64,000 nucleotides of DNA from JBMOKU01 sp049324315. GTDB lineage: Bacteria > Bacillota > Clostridia > Peptostreptococcales > Thermotaleaceae. The DNA is taken from contig JBMOKU010000025.1 of assembly GCA_049324315.1 (NCBI GenBank), positions 41,890 through 105,889 on the forward strand, in the 5' to 3' direction. The translations under genes were made by a program, and so were the position numbers. This document shows positions 42,543 to 51,836 of the stretch, one piece after another. Position 1 is the first letter of the stretch; each line of letters begins with the position of its first letter. The notes beneath the pieces were generated by a model. It ran no database searches. It was given only the letters and a program-made list of their open reading frames with translations, and was not told the DNA's origin.

Positions 42543-43295
42543 TTATTCCCACTCCTTCAGACTGTAAAGATTAGACAAAATTTGGTCAGTTACTTCTCCT
42601 GCTGGAAGGTCAAAATAAATTTTACCTTCCCTCAATGCAATAATACGGTCGAAATACTTTTTAGCATATTCTACAGAATGAAGACTTGCGATAAGTGTTT
42701 GCTTCCCTTCTCTTACCAATTGTACCAGCATAGATAAAATATCCTCGGCACGAGCCGCGTCTAAAGAGGATACAGGCTCATCAGCCAAGATAACTTCCGG
42801 ATACTGCACGAGTAATCGTGCCAATGCTATCCTCTGCTGCTCACCTCCGGAAAGATTGGATGTTTTTTCATATATTTTATCTAATAAGCCTACCCTTTCC
42901 AGGGCATTTCGTGCTAAATCCTTGTCCTGTGGGAAAATCAATGATAAAAGAGATTTAAAGAATCCCCACTCTCCCAATCGTCCTGCCAAAACATTGTGAA
43001 TGACCGGTAATTGTCCCACCAAATCAAACTGCTGTCTAATAACGCCTATCTTTTTAGCCAAGATTTTACCAGAATGATAATGCTCTGCTGGAAGTCCATC
43101 TATCTCCAATTTACCCATATCCGGCGGAATAATTGCTGCGAGAATATTTAACAGCGTTGTTTTTCCTGCACCACTAGGTCCGATTAAGGCAATGATTTCG
43201 CCTTTTTCAATAGTAAGAGAAAGGGAAGATAATGCTATCTTCCTCTCATAAGTTTTCGTTAATGAATGTAATTGAAATATTGGTTTTGATGACAT
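42543..43295 (-). CDS. PhnC-type ABC transporter ATPase
   Basis: 250 residues. Walker A GPSGAGKTT, signature LSGGEQQR, Walker B VILADEP, and the H-loop His in IASLHSVEYA are all present. It powers the two permeases downstream. A ribosome site (GGTGAG) lies 8 bases before the ATG; 16 bases separate it from the binding-protein gene. Confidence 0.92.
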   Translation of the reverse strand: MSSKPIFQLHSLTKTYERKIALSSLSLTIEKGEIIALIGPSGAGKTTLLNILAAIIPPDMGKLEIDGLPAEHYHSGKILAKKIGVIRQQFDLVGQLPVIHNVLAGRLGEWGFFKSLLSLIFPQDKDLARNALERVGLLDKIYEKTSNLSGGEQQRIALARLLVQYPEVILADEPVSSLDAARAEDILSMLVQLVREGKQTLIASLHSVEYAKKYFDRIIALREGKIYFDLPAGEVTDQILSNLYSLKEWE

Positions 43296-43311
43296 ATTTA
43301 TCGCTCACCTA

Positions 43312-44199
43312 CTATTTAATAATACCTAACTGCTTTGCAACAGTTTCAATGGCGGCATAATTCTCATTCTTTGTTTCGATAAATTTATCCGTTTGGAAGA
43401 ACTGTAAAACGTCCGCTTGTTCATTGTCCATAGAAAGAAGGGCTTCCTTGACTTTAGCTTTTGTACCTTCTCCAAAAGCCTTATCACCATCATTGATTGT
43501 CCAGTTGTAATCATAGTATGTTGGCGTCGTGTAGAATACCTTTACCTTGTTAAGATCTACTTTACCTTCACTGACGGTCTTTTCCCATACGGATATATTT
43601 AAAGCCCCCGATTCGAAAGCTCCAGACTCTACAAGTTTGATGGTTTTGTCATGGGAACCAGAGAAGTTTGGCTCTCCATTAAAGTCTTTAACAGGGTCGA
43701 TACCCGCTTCTATCAAGAAATAACGAGGCATTAAGTGACCGGAAGTGGAACTTTCGCTGCCAAAAACAAAAGTTTTTCCTTTTAAATCTTTTAATGTATT
43801 TATATCTAAATCTTTTTGTGCGATAAATACAGATTGAAATTCTGCATCTCTAGGTCTTTGGGCAATAGCTTCGGCTCCAGGTACGGCATTTCTTGCCTGA
43901 ACACCGGTAAGGCCTCCAAACCACACTAATTGCATTTCCTCTCTTTCAAATGCTGTTACAAGGGCAGCATAATCAACGGAAGGAACATACTCAACTTGAA
44001 GACCTGTTTTTTCACGAAGATATTTTGCAACGCTTTCCATGTTTTTATTTAATTCTGATGCATTTTGATCGGGAATGGCACCTATTTTAAAAACAGGTTT
44101 TTCAGTGGGCGCTGGTGCATTTTCGGGTGTTTTCTGAGCACAAGCTGTTAATGAAACAATCATGAATAATGCCAGTAAAAGTGAAATGACTTTCTTCAA
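43312..44199 (-). CDS. PhnD-like solute-binding lipoprotein, possibly for selenate
   Basis: 295 residues. A lipoprotein signal ends at LTACAQK (Cys20). The mature part follows the PhnD/PtxB fold: KIGAIPDQNASEL, a central VWFGGLTGVQARN and FGSESSTSGHLMPRYF. It is the first gene of the operon. One clade of this family is annotated as putative selenate-binding because it sits near selenium genes. Here a UGA-containing selenoprotein gene lies divergently next to it, which favours that reading. Phosphonate or phosphite remains possible. Confidence 0.85.
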   Translation of the reverse strand: MKKVISLLLALFMIVSLTACAQKTPENAPAPTEKPVFKIGAIPDQNASELNKNMESVAKYLREKTGLQVEYVPSVDYAALVTAFEREEMQLVWFGGLTGVQARNAVPGAEAIAQRPRDAEFQSVFIAQKDLDINTLKDLKGKTFVFGSESSTSGHLMPRYFLIEAGIDPVKDFNGEPNFSGSHDKTIKLVESGAFESGALNISVWEKTVSEGKVDLNKVKVFYTTPTYYDYNWTINDGDKAFGEGTKAKVKEALLSMDNEQADVLQFFQTDKFIETKNENYAAIETVAKQLGIIK

Positions 44200-44370
44200 A
44201 TTTAAACCTCCTCCATCTATACTTATTACTTTTTTCTATCATCACATAAAGCATTATATAGTATTTCTATGGGAATAGTAAAATAAGGTTTATCTATAAA
44301 GTTTGGATAATCATTAAAAAAAATTATAATTGCGATATTGTATATGGTAAAATAATAGAGTGCATATATA

Positions 44371-44449
44371 TAGCGGAGTCATGGGGACGGTTCGTCTGGC
44401 ACATATGTCTTTTTATGTGCCTGAGGAACTGTCCCCGTGGCGTAGCGGA
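44371..44449. repeat. REP-like GGGGAC hairpin, copy A (with TAGCGGA ends)
   Basis: 79 bases. CATGGGGAC, CAGACGAACCGT and their partners form a long hairpin. TAGCGGA stands at both ends as a direct repeat. A near-identical copy lies at 46708-46785. Confidence 0.8.
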
Positions 44450-44490
44450 TGTACTGAAACTTAAAGGAAATCATTGAAAGGAGAATCTCC

Positions 44491-44757
44491 ATGAAGAAAA
44501 TCATTGTATATGGAAGTCATATGTGAGCAGAATGTCCGGAGGTGAAAGAGTTTCTTTCAGAAAAAGGCGTTAAATTTGCATATTTTGATATTAGTCTGGA
44601 TTTTGGTGCGTTAAAAAGATTTTTGAAGATTAGAGATAATCATACGATTTATGACCAAGTAAGAAAAGAAGGTAGAGTAGGTATACCTACAATAATGATA
44701 GATGATGAAATCATTATAGGATTTGACCGGGAAAAATTAGATGAAATATTAGTATAA
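44491..44757 (+). CDS. Glutaredoxin-like selenoprotein (UxxC) with in-frame TGA
   Basis: Read through TGA at 44524-44526 the frame gives 88 residues: MKKIIVYGSHM-U-AECPEVKEFL and on to IPTIMIDDEIIIGFDREKLD. The redox site is Sec12-x-x-Cys15 in the thioredoxin/glutaredoxin fold. The cis-Pro motif GIPTIM and the GFD end fit. The ATG has AAAGGAGA 7 bases ahead. A small hairpin, TGAAAG/CTTTCA with a 5-base loop, lies 16 bases after the TGA as a candidate bacterial SECIS; it is weak and not computed. An ATG at 44542 would give a 71-residue protein without the redox site, so I reject it. Confidence 0.85.
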
Positions 44758-44910
44758 ACGATTGCTTATGCGGTCGTTTATTTATTTTAGGATAATTATT
44801 TTTGTACACTCCGTAACATAGAAAATAGCAGCAATATATTTTAAAATTCAGGGAAATATAGAATATATTACTATATTTTTTAGTCGGGTAGTGAGGAGTG
44901 TTCGTTTAGA

Positions 44911-45414
44911 ATGATAACAGGACTTTTAGCCGTATTGATTTGTTGGAAATGGGGAGATTGGAAAAACTGGGAGAAGTATTATCCCACAATCCTATATTTT
45001 ATATTAATTGATTTAGTGACAAATTTTTTGACTGCGCATCATCCTTTATGGGAGTATGAAGGTAATTTACTCATGATAAATCATACCTTCAGTAATTTAT
45101 TCATAGCATTTGCTGTTTATCCTGCTATCGTAATGATATATATACCATATTACCCGAAGAAGTTGGTTAATCAAATACTATATATATTATTATGGACTTC
45201 GATATGTACTTTCCTTGAATACATCTCATTTCGTTTAGGGTATTTTTCTCATCATAATGGTTGGCATTTTGGATGGACCATAGGATTTGATATAACAATG
45301 TTTGCTATGTTGAGACTTCATTATCAGCGGCCTTTATTAACATGGCCACTATCAGCAATACTAATGACAGTTACACTGTGGTATCTGGGCCTGCCATTAA
45401 ACAGCATGAAATAG
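44911..45414 (+). CDS. CBO0543 family membrane protein
   Basis: 167 residues, five or so membrane helices, with ICWKWGDWKNWEKYYPTILYF at the start and HHNGWHFGWTIGFD near the end. This wording matches a Firmicutes family named after a Clostridium botulinum gene. Function unknown. Only a moderate ribosome site is seen (GTGAGGAGTG before the ATG). It is preceded by a 150-base AT-rich spacer. Confidence 0.7.
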   Translation: MITGLLAVLICWKWGDWKNWEKYYPTILYFILIDLVTNFLTAHHPLWEYEGNLLMINHTFSNLFIAFAVYPAIVMIYIPYYPKKLVNQILYILLWTSICTFLEYISFRLGYFSHHNGWHFGWTIGFDITMFAMLRLHYQRPLLTWPLSAILMTVTLWYLGLPLNSMK

Positions 45415-45543
45415 ACAACAGAAGCACAAAATAATGTTATAAAACCTCGTCAAATAAAGGTGAGCCCAGACAAATTTACTTAAAACTTTAGGCAGCATAA
45501 TACGATGTCACCGTTTTGGGACGAAATGCTTATGGAATATATA

Positions 45544-46638
45544 CTATCGTTTAGGAAAACGCATATACTTACTGCTTTTAAATTTTGTAATTATCTTAGG
45601 AGCTAATATTCCGTACTTGGCTTTGTAAAAAGGATTGTTATACACCATATGCTTGAGTCCTGGTAATCCTATAATAGATATATAATTATCATAATCCTTA
45701 TTTTTAAGTATATTGAGCATTTCACGGTATCCGTGCAGTTCCTTTACTTCCTTTACAAAAGGTGCTATAAGCTTATTGTAATCTTGGTCATTCACGATTG
45801 CTCTAGCAGCGAGTATTCCGCTTTCAATTGATCTAAGCATGCCAAATCCAAGGAAATCATCAATCATCCCGCCGCAATTCCCCGTGAAATAGATATTGCC
45901 TACTTGGCAAGCAACTGGATATCCTATGATATGTTCTATGTCATGGGATTTTATGATCGGGTATCTTAAATTTTCACTATCTATAAATTCATTCCAGCAA
46001 TAATCAAGCTCACTGAATGTTATATCAGAAACAGAAAGTACCATTTCTGCTTCCCTTTCATTCTTAGGGAGCAGGTATCCATAGCCATTGTTTCCGTAAT
46101 TCTTATTCAAATACATCATCATGGTTTTTGGTTTAAAGCTGCCTGTTACCGTTGCAATTCGGCATTTGGCAATAAAGGTAGAGGTCCATAGGTTCAGATC
46201 CATTGAAACGGTATTACTTCCTGTTGCTACGACAATGTGGTCAAAACCATTCTTTATAGCATCTATTTTTACATCTGCATTAAAGATGATAGGAACATTA
46301 CTCTGTGAAGCAAGCTGATGTTCCAGAGAATTTTCCATTAGTCCTTTTTGAAAAACAAAACCATGGTTCCCCCTGGTGGAAATGGTTTTATTAGGGGTTA
46401 TCATAATCAGTTCTTTCAATGGAAACAAAGGTGTGATCGTGATACCGTACGTATTTCTAAAAAAAACCATAGGCGTTCTGAGAGACCTATGAAATATTCT
46501 GAGTGCAGTAACCATATACTCAGGTTTATCACCCAGCATTTTAGTTTTTTCAAAAATTGTAGGTATGATACCATGTTTTTTAAGCTCAATGGCACATGAC
46601 AATCCTGAAATACCTGCACCGATGATTGCAACTTTCAT
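45544..46638 (-). CDS. FAD-dependent oxidoreductase
   Basis: 364 residues. The N-terminal dinucleotide-binding motif IIGAGISGLSCAIELKK lies at residues 5-21, with VVATGSNTVS in the middle and a GFGMLRSIESG near residue 280. It resembles the geranylgeranyl reductase/NAD(P)/FAD-dependent group. The substrate is unknown. It faces away from the ATP-grasp operon, with a REP-like copy between them. A weak AAGTGAG site precedes the ATG. Confidence 0.78.
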   Translation of the reverse strand: MKVAIIGAGISGLSCAIELKKHGIIPTIFEKTKMLGDKPEYMVTALRIFHRSLRTPMVFFRNTYGITITPLFPLKELIMITPNKTISTRGNHGFVFQKGLMENSLEHQLASQSNVPIIFNADVKIDAIKNGFDHIVVATGSNTVSMDLNLWTSTFIAKCRIATVTGSFKPKTMMMYLNKNYGNNGYGYLLPKNEREAEMVLSVSDITFSELDYCWNEFIDSENLRYPIIKSHDIEHIIGYPVACQVGNIYFTGNCGGMIDDFLGFGMLRSIESGILAARAIVNDQDYNKLIAPFVKEVKELHGYREMLNILKNKDYDNYISIIGLPGLKHMVYNNPFYKAKYGILAPKIITKFKSSKYMRFPKR

Positions 46639-46707
46639 AGAATCTCACTTCCTTTTAGAAAAATCACTATATAAGTTGCAATAAAGCTGTTACAACTCTG
46701 TGTAAGA

Positions 46708-46785
46708 TAGCGGAGTCATGGGGACGGTTCGTCTGGCACATGTGTTTTTTATGTGCCTGAGGAACTGTCCCCGTGGCGTAGCGGA
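46708..46785. repeat. REP-like GGGGAC hairpin, copy B
   Basis: 78 bases, differing from 44371-44449 at a handful of positions in the loop. TAGCGGA stands at both ends. It separates two divergent genes. Confidence 0.8.
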
Positions 46786-47023
46786 TGTAACATATTTATT
46801 ACAACCTATATATAAATTATTTTGTCCAAATTTTGTACAAATATCTAGATATATTTAGGAATAACAGGAACAAGACCTGAGATCGCAAACCTGCCGCAAG
46901 TACTTATAAAAGTATTGTCACAAGTGAAAACTAAATATATAATGAAGAAAGCTAAGTAAACATATAAGAAATATATGAATTGCCATAAGTGATGAACAGT
47001 GTAAGTCTAAGGAGGATAAAAAA

Positions 47024-47950
47024 ATGAAAAAAATCTATATTATTCATGAAAATAATGAATGGACAGCACCATTGCGCCGAAAATTAGAAGACTTAGGTCT
47101 TCCTTATGAAGACTGGTTCCTAGATAAAGGCGTTTTGGATTTGAATGAGGAGCCACCTCAAGGTGTGTTTTACAACAGGATGAGTGCTTCTTCCCATACC
47201 CGGGATCACCGCTATGCTCCCGAATATACTGGAGCAGTACTGGCTTGGTTGGAAAGGCATGGAAGAAAAGTCTTCAATACGGGACGAGCACTGCAATTAG
47301 AAATCAGTAAGGTTGCACAATATATGGCACTGAGTGTTCATGGAATCAAAACACCACGAACAATAGCAGCTGTTGGGAAAGAGCAAATTATTGAGGCAGC
47401 CAAAAAGTTTAACGGACCGTTTATTACAAAACATAATCGCGCGGGAAAAGGCCTTGGGGTTCAGCTGTTTCAAAATATGGATGCCTTAATAAGGTATGTA
47501 GAAGGACCTAGCTTTGATGAACCCATCGATGGAATTACCCTGATACAAGAATATATACAGTCTGCAGAACCATTTATCACACGCTGTGAGTTCATCGGCA
47601 GAAAATTTTTATATGCCGTTAGGGTAGATACCAGCCAAGGATTTCAGTTATGTCCTGCGGATGCTTGTCAAATAGGCGATGCTTTTTGTCCTGTCGGAGA
47701 AGTGGAAAAGCCTAAGTTTAAAATTATGGATGGCTTTACCAATCCTATTCTTGAAAAGTATGAGAGATTTCTTGAGGCCAATGATATCCATATTGCAGGT
47801 ATCGAATTTATTATGGATAAAAACGGAGAAATCTTTACATATGATGTAAATACCAACACCAATTATAATTCCGATGCGGAAGCCATAGCGAATATTTCTG
47901 GTATGGGGGCTATCGCCAGATATCTTGGTGATGAACTTCAGAAACTGTAA
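47024..47950 (+). CDS. RimK-like ATP-grasp ligase
   Basis: 308 residues. ATP-grasp features: ITKHNRAGKGLGVQLF (phosphate-binding Lys/Gly), IQEYIQSAEPF and the metal-binding GIEFIMDKNGEIFTYDVNTN. This matches RimK-type alpha-amino acid ligases, which add amino acids (often Glu) to acceptors; the acceptor here is unknown. An AAGGAGG site precedes the ATG. A cupin gene follows 65 bases after the stop. Confidence 0.82.
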   Translation: MKKIYIIHENNEWTAPLRRKLEDLGLPYEDWFLDKGVLDLNEEPPQGVFYNRMSASSHTRDHRYAPEYTGAVLAWLERHGRKVFNTGRALQLEISKVAQYMALSVHGIKTPRTIAAVGKEQIIEAAKKFNGPFITKHNRAGKGLGVQLFQNMDALIRYVEGPSFDEPIDGITLIQEYIQSAEPFITRCEFIGRKFLYAVRVDTSQGFQLCPADACQIGDAFCPVGEVEKPKFKIMDGFTNPILEKYERFLEANDIHIAGIEFIMDKNGEIFTYDVNTNTNYNSDAEAIANISGMGAIARYLGDELQKL

Positions 47951-48015
47951 AGTAAAAATGGTGAATATATTTAGAAGCAATATAAATAATGAGAAAAAAT
48001 GGGAATAGATTAAGG

Positions 48016-48339
48016 ATGATCGAAAGACTATATAATTTTACAATCTCCCAGGAGAAGACCATTGAGAAGATCGTTGACGATGAGAACCTTGTTATTGGAC
48101 ATGCAGTACTTACAAAGAATGCCGAGATTCCAGGACATCATACAATGTCCAATGTTTACGTAATCATTGTAAAAGGACAGGCATCTGTTGAAGTGGATGA
48201 AGAGGAACCAAAAGTATTGAATCAAGGAACTATTTTTAAAGTACCCTACAATACAAAATTAAGAATCAGCAACGACTCAAATGAAATCACGGAAATCTTT
48301 ATTGTGAGGGCACCCAATATCTTAGAGCAGGAGAAATAA
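48016..48339 (+). CDS. Small cupin domain protein
   Basis: 107 residues, one cupin barrel. HHTMSNVYVIIVKGQ is the metal-binding first motif; IFKVPYNTKLRI is the second. The family usually opens MIExxYN, which supports the ATG at 48016 over the one at 47989; neither has a good ribosome site. It probably binds a small acid or metal. It may share the ATP-grasp operon. Confidence 0.7.
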   Translation: MIERLYNFTISQEKTIEKIVDDENLVIGHAVLTKNAEIPGHHTMSNVYVIIVKGQASVEVDEEEPKVLNQGTIFKVPYNTKLRISNDSNEITEIFIVRAPNILEQEK

Positions 48340-48443
48340 TTAATATTTTTTGTACAAAATTAATGTTATGATTGAAATCATTAGTGGTATAATTATTTTT
48401 AGACGCACGAAATTTAAATCAAGGTATTGGGGGATGCATACAA

Positions 48444-50156
48444 ATGAAGTGGCTGCTAAATCTAAAAATCGGTACAAAATTGATTTCAACATTTCTAATA
48501 GGAATTCTCCTCATGGGAGCCCTTGGCGCTATGAGTATCAAAAGTTTAAGGGATACGGATACCCGTGTTCAATCCATGTATACGGACAGAATTGTGCCCA
48601 CACAGCAAATCAACGAGGTGCAAAAGAATGTATTGTCCATTAGGCTAAATTTGTCCTATCTAATGATGTCTAACAATACCGTGCCCGTTTCTGAAGTTGA
48701 GAAGCATGTACAGCTGGCACGACATAACAATGATGAACTTATGAAGGCTTATACGAGTACATACATGACCGATGAAGAAAAAAAGCTGGTGGAATCTTTT
48801 CAGGACAAGCTTGCTTCCTACAGAATGGTACAGGATAAGTATTTAAAGTTTGTGAAAGAGAACAAACTGGATGAAGCTATGGTTGAATTCAATAATCTTA
48901 CGACATGGGAGAATAAAATACAGGAAGTGTTAGGTCAATTAGTTGATTTAAATAGGCAGCTTATGGAAGATGTAATGAATGAAAACAAAAGACTATATCA
49001 TGAAACGGTTAGAGCTACTTTATTATATATCGCTGTTGCCATCGTTTTTGCATTATCAACAGGTATTTTACTGACGAGAATCATTACGAAGGCATTAAGA
49101 AAAACGGTAGAATTTGCGGAAGCCTTTGGAAATGGGGACTTAACCCGCCAAATAGACGTTCATACAAAAGATGAAATAGGTATTTTGGTAAGTTCACTGA
49201 ATAAAGCTGTATTGAGTACACAAGATTTGATTAGAGAAATTGTTGATAATACAATGCATATGAATGCTTCTAGCCAGGAGCTTTCGGCTACCGTTGAAGA
49301 AGTATTAGCCCAAACGCACAACATTGATTCTGCAACACAAGGGATTTCACAGGGAACAGAAGATACCAGCGCTTCCCTGGAAGAAATAAATGCATCAGGG
49401 CAAGATGTTGCTGCTACTGCAAGCTTATTGGCGCAGAAAGCAAAAGAGGGCAACCGTGAATCCGTAGAGATTACCAAACGTGCTGACGTGATGAAAGTAA
49501 ATGCAGAACAGTCTATGCAAGTGGCGCAAAATATCTATAAAGAAAAGCAGCATGCTATCCTTCAAGCCATCGAAGCGGGAAAGGTAGTTGGAGAGATCGA
49601 AACAATGGCAACATCCATATCATCTATTTCGGAGCAAGTTAATCTTCTTGCTTTAAATGCAGCTATTGAAGCAGCTAGAGCAGGAGAGCACGGCAAGGGA
49701 TTTGCTGTTGTTGCAGACGAAGTAAGGAAATTGGCGGAAGAATCTTCTAAGGCTGTTTCAAATATTCAGGAAACGATTAAACATGTTTATGGTGCTTTTA
49801 ATAATCTATCAAGAAACTCTAACGACATTCTACAGTTCATTGATGAGAAAGTACAAAAGGATTATGAAACCCTTGTAGAAACAGGCATCCAATATAAAAA
49901 AGATGCAGAATATATGAACTGCTTAATTTCTGAATTTGATAGAAACGCACAAAACATTGCAGATACGATAAATCAGGTGAACATAGCCATTGAATCTGTC
50001 TCTGCCACATCTGAACAAACGACAGCCAGTACCCAGGAAATATCAAGCAATGTATCCGAAGTTGCAGATGCATTGGAGGAAGTGGCTAAAGTCTCTCAAA
50101 AGCAAGCTGAGTTAGCTGGAAAGCTAAATCGCATGATACAAAAATTCAAAATATAA
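48444..50156 (+). CDS. Methyl-accepting chemotaxis protein
   Basis: 570 residues. First membrane helix at ~12-32, a four-helix-bundle type sensor domain (~35-190), a second membrane helix (~192-215), HAMP (~215-268) and a signalling domain (~290-560) with the hairpin tip EQVNLLALNAAIEAARAGEHGKGFAVVADEVRKLAEES. It senses an unknown ligand and controls CheA. A GGGGGATG site lies 11 bases before the ATG. A terminator follows. Confidence 0.95.
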   Translation: MKWLLNLKIGTKLISTFLIGILLMGALGAMSIKSLRDTDTRVQSMYTDRIVPTQQINEVQKNVLSIRLNLSYLMMSNNTVPVSEVEKHVQLARHNNDELMKAYTSTYMTDEEKKLVESFQDKLASYRMVQDKYLKFVKENKLDEAMVEFNNLTTWENKIQEVLGQLVDLNRQLMEDVMNENKRLYHETVRATLLYIAVAIVFALSTGILLTRIITKALRKTVEFAEAFGNGDLTRQIDVHTKDEIGILVSSLNKAVLSTQDLIREIVDNTMHMNASSQELSATVEEVLAQTHNIDSATQGISQGTEDTSASLEEINASGQDVAATASLLAQKAKEGNRESVEITKRADVMKVNAEQSMQVAQNIYKEKQHAILQAIEAGKVVGEIETMATSISSISEQVNLLALNAAIEAARAGEHGKGFAVVADEVRKLAEESSKAVSNIQETIKHVYGAFNNLSRNSNDILQFIDEKVQKDYETLVETGIQYKKDAEYMNCLISEFDRNAQNIADTINQVNIAIESVSATSEQTTASTQEISSNVSEVADALEEVAKVSQKQAELAGKLNRMIQKFKI

Positions 50157-50463
50157 TGAAACCTGAATATAAGAGCGTGGAAGGAGTCCTTTGATAAATT
50201 AAGGGATTCCTTTCTTTTAATTAATGATAAAAATACAGAGAATTGTTTACTGGAAAATTTCTTGAATTTGCATCTGAAAAGATATAAAAGGACATAAACT
50301 TTTCATATTGCATCCATATATAGATAGTGTTACAATGAAGGAGATTAGGTAATGCAGAGCATAACTTAATGCAAGATTTAATACTATGAAAACATTTCTT
50401 CTTTTTAAAGAGTAATGTGGAACAGTTTAAATCGCAACTACTGAAAAAAGGAGGAATGTTGAA
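50157..50463. other. Intergenic region between MCP and Zn-ribbon genes
   Basis: About 300 bases. Holds the MCP terminator and an AT-rich stretch with the promoter of the Zn-ribbon gene. Nothing else recognised. Confidence 0.4.
50179..50214 (+). terminator. Terminator of the MCP gene
   Basis: GGAAGGAGTCCTTT pairs with AAGGGATTCCTTTC, then CTTTTAATT. Confidence 0.7.
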
Positions 50464-50637
50464 ATGGCAGATAAAACTTTAGTATGTAAAGACTGTGAGA
50501 AAGAATTCATCTTTACTGAAGGCGAGCAAGCTTTCTACAAGGAAAAAGGTTTCGAAAACGAACCGCAAAGATGTCCAGACTGCAGAAGAGCAAAGAAGCA
50601 ACAAAGAAACAATAACAACAGAGGCTTTAGAAGATAG
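50464..50637 (+). CDS. Small zinc-ribbon protein
   Basis: 57 residues. Two Cys pairs: VCKDCEKEF and RCPDCRRAK, with an aromatic-rich middle and an Arg/Asn/Gly-rich tail ending in GFRR. The pattern matches a widespread family of small Zn-ribbon proteins of unknown role. AAAGGAGG precedes the ATG. A strong terminator follows. Confidence 0.8.
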   Translation: MADKTLVCKDCEKEFIFTEGEQAFYKEKGFENEPQRCPDCRRAKKQQRNNNNRGFRR

Positions 50638-50652
50638 TACGATTTGAGTAAT

Positions 50653-50686
50653 AAACCCTGTAGGATTTTAGTCCTACAGGGTTTTT
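50653..50686 (+). terminator. Terminator of the Zn-ribbon gene
   Basis: AAACCCTGTAGGA pairs with TCCTACAGGGTTT, then TTTA. Confidence 0.9.
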
Positions 50687-50847
50687 ATTTCTTTTTGTCT
50701 TTTTAGGATCGCAAGATTCCAAATCTTTACAAAATATGATAACATATAAACGAAAGTTTATATCAGCTTGCATTTTCTTGATATGACGGTATATGATTAA
50801 TATTTTGTAGGGCATTGATTGAAAAGTACGACACGAACTGAATGATT

Positions 50848-50970
50848 GTAGGGAGCGCCCACTGTGGCGTTCCGGCGAATATCGCTGGCATTTAGCTGAA
50901 CGGCACAGGGGCTGTTCCCTACGGATATACAATGAAAATTACAGTAGGGGCGCCCATTGGGCGTCCGTCA
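50848..50970. repeat. Two GTAGGG-family hairpins before the methyltransferase
   Basis: 50848-50922 begins GTAGGGAGCGCCC and ends with the inverted form GGGGCTGTTCCCTAC. 50944-50970 is GTAGGGGCGCCCATTGGGCGTCC. They form a cluster of the same hairpin family as at 17110 and 20385. This is the left end of the accessory zone. Confidence 0.6.
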
Positions 50971-51043
50971 CATTTTTTTATTATTACGTCATAACAGTAG
51001 AATACGTGAAGCAGAGATTATTTATGTGAAGCGAGGTATGAAT

Positions 51044-51712
51044 ATGGAAGATTATCATCTTGTAAAAACTGATTTTAATGAAATTGCACAACTTGACGAA
51101 TTAAAATGGAATCATAATAACTGTTATTTCAAGGATCTTATGAAATTTATACCTAATAATGTTGAAACTTGCCTTGACATCGGTTGTGGCAAAGGTGAAC
51201 TCTCATTTATGTTATCAGAAAAATCTAAAAGGGTGATAGCAGTTGACCTTGCAGAAAAGATGATTGAGAAGGCAAAAGTTTTACATCTAAATAAGAATAT
51301 TGAGTACATTTGCGGGAACATTTTAGATATGGAATTTGAAAACAACAGTTTTGATGCTATTATAACAACAGCGACAGCACATCATTTGCCCTATGAGTGG
51401 TTGCTATGTTTTGCAAAGGATAAACTTAAAAAGGATGGTAAGCTGATTATATTAGACCTTGTAAAAGCCAAATCGTTAAGTGATTACGTTATATGGGGCA
51501 GTGCTTTTATCCCCAATATTGTAATGAATTTATTTAAAAACGGTAGGTTGCAAAAAGATGATGATCATGCAAAAGAAGTTTGGGAAAGACATGGGAAACA
51601 TGATACATATATGACAATGGAAGAGATAAAGTCTTTCGCTAAAAAGCATATCCCAACAGCGCAAATTAAGCGCAAACTTTTTTGGAGATATTTATTGATA
51701 TGGCAAAAGTAG
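51044..51712 (+). CDS. Class I SAM-dependent methyltransferase
   Basis: About 222 residues. Motif I LDIGCGKGELSFML and a following AVDLAEKMIEKA give the SAM pocket; NSFDAIITTATAHHLPY is the post-I region. The acceptor is unknown. The ATG is preceded by GCGAGG 8 bases away; the longer TTG start lies within a repeat. It stands alone with a TTACGT motif about 60 bases upstream. Confidence 0.85.
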   Translation: MEDYHLVKTDFNEIAQLDELKWNHNNCYFKDLMKFIPNNVETCLDIGCGKGELSFMLSEKSKRVIAVDLAEKMIEKAKVLHLNKNIEYICGNILDMEFENNSFDAIITTATAHHLPYEWLLCFAKDKLKKDGKLIILDLVKAKSLSDYVIWGSAFIPNIVMNLFKNGRLQKDDDHAKEVWERHGKHDTYMTMEEIKSFAKKHIPTAQIKRKLFWRYLLIWQK

Positions 51713-51836
51713 TTTGCAAGTTTCTATGTTAATAATCTATTAAAAATCTAAACGTTGATTTTTGACCAAAAGAAAATCCCTTACTGAAAAGGCGGTTATA
51801 TTGAACTATCGTTATCCATCGTTGCGTGGAAAGTGT

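Noticed and set aside
44542..44757. ATG giving a 71-residue protein
   Set aside because: It is the downstream part of the UGA-containing gene; the upstream ATG at 44491 has the ribosome site and restores the redox motif.
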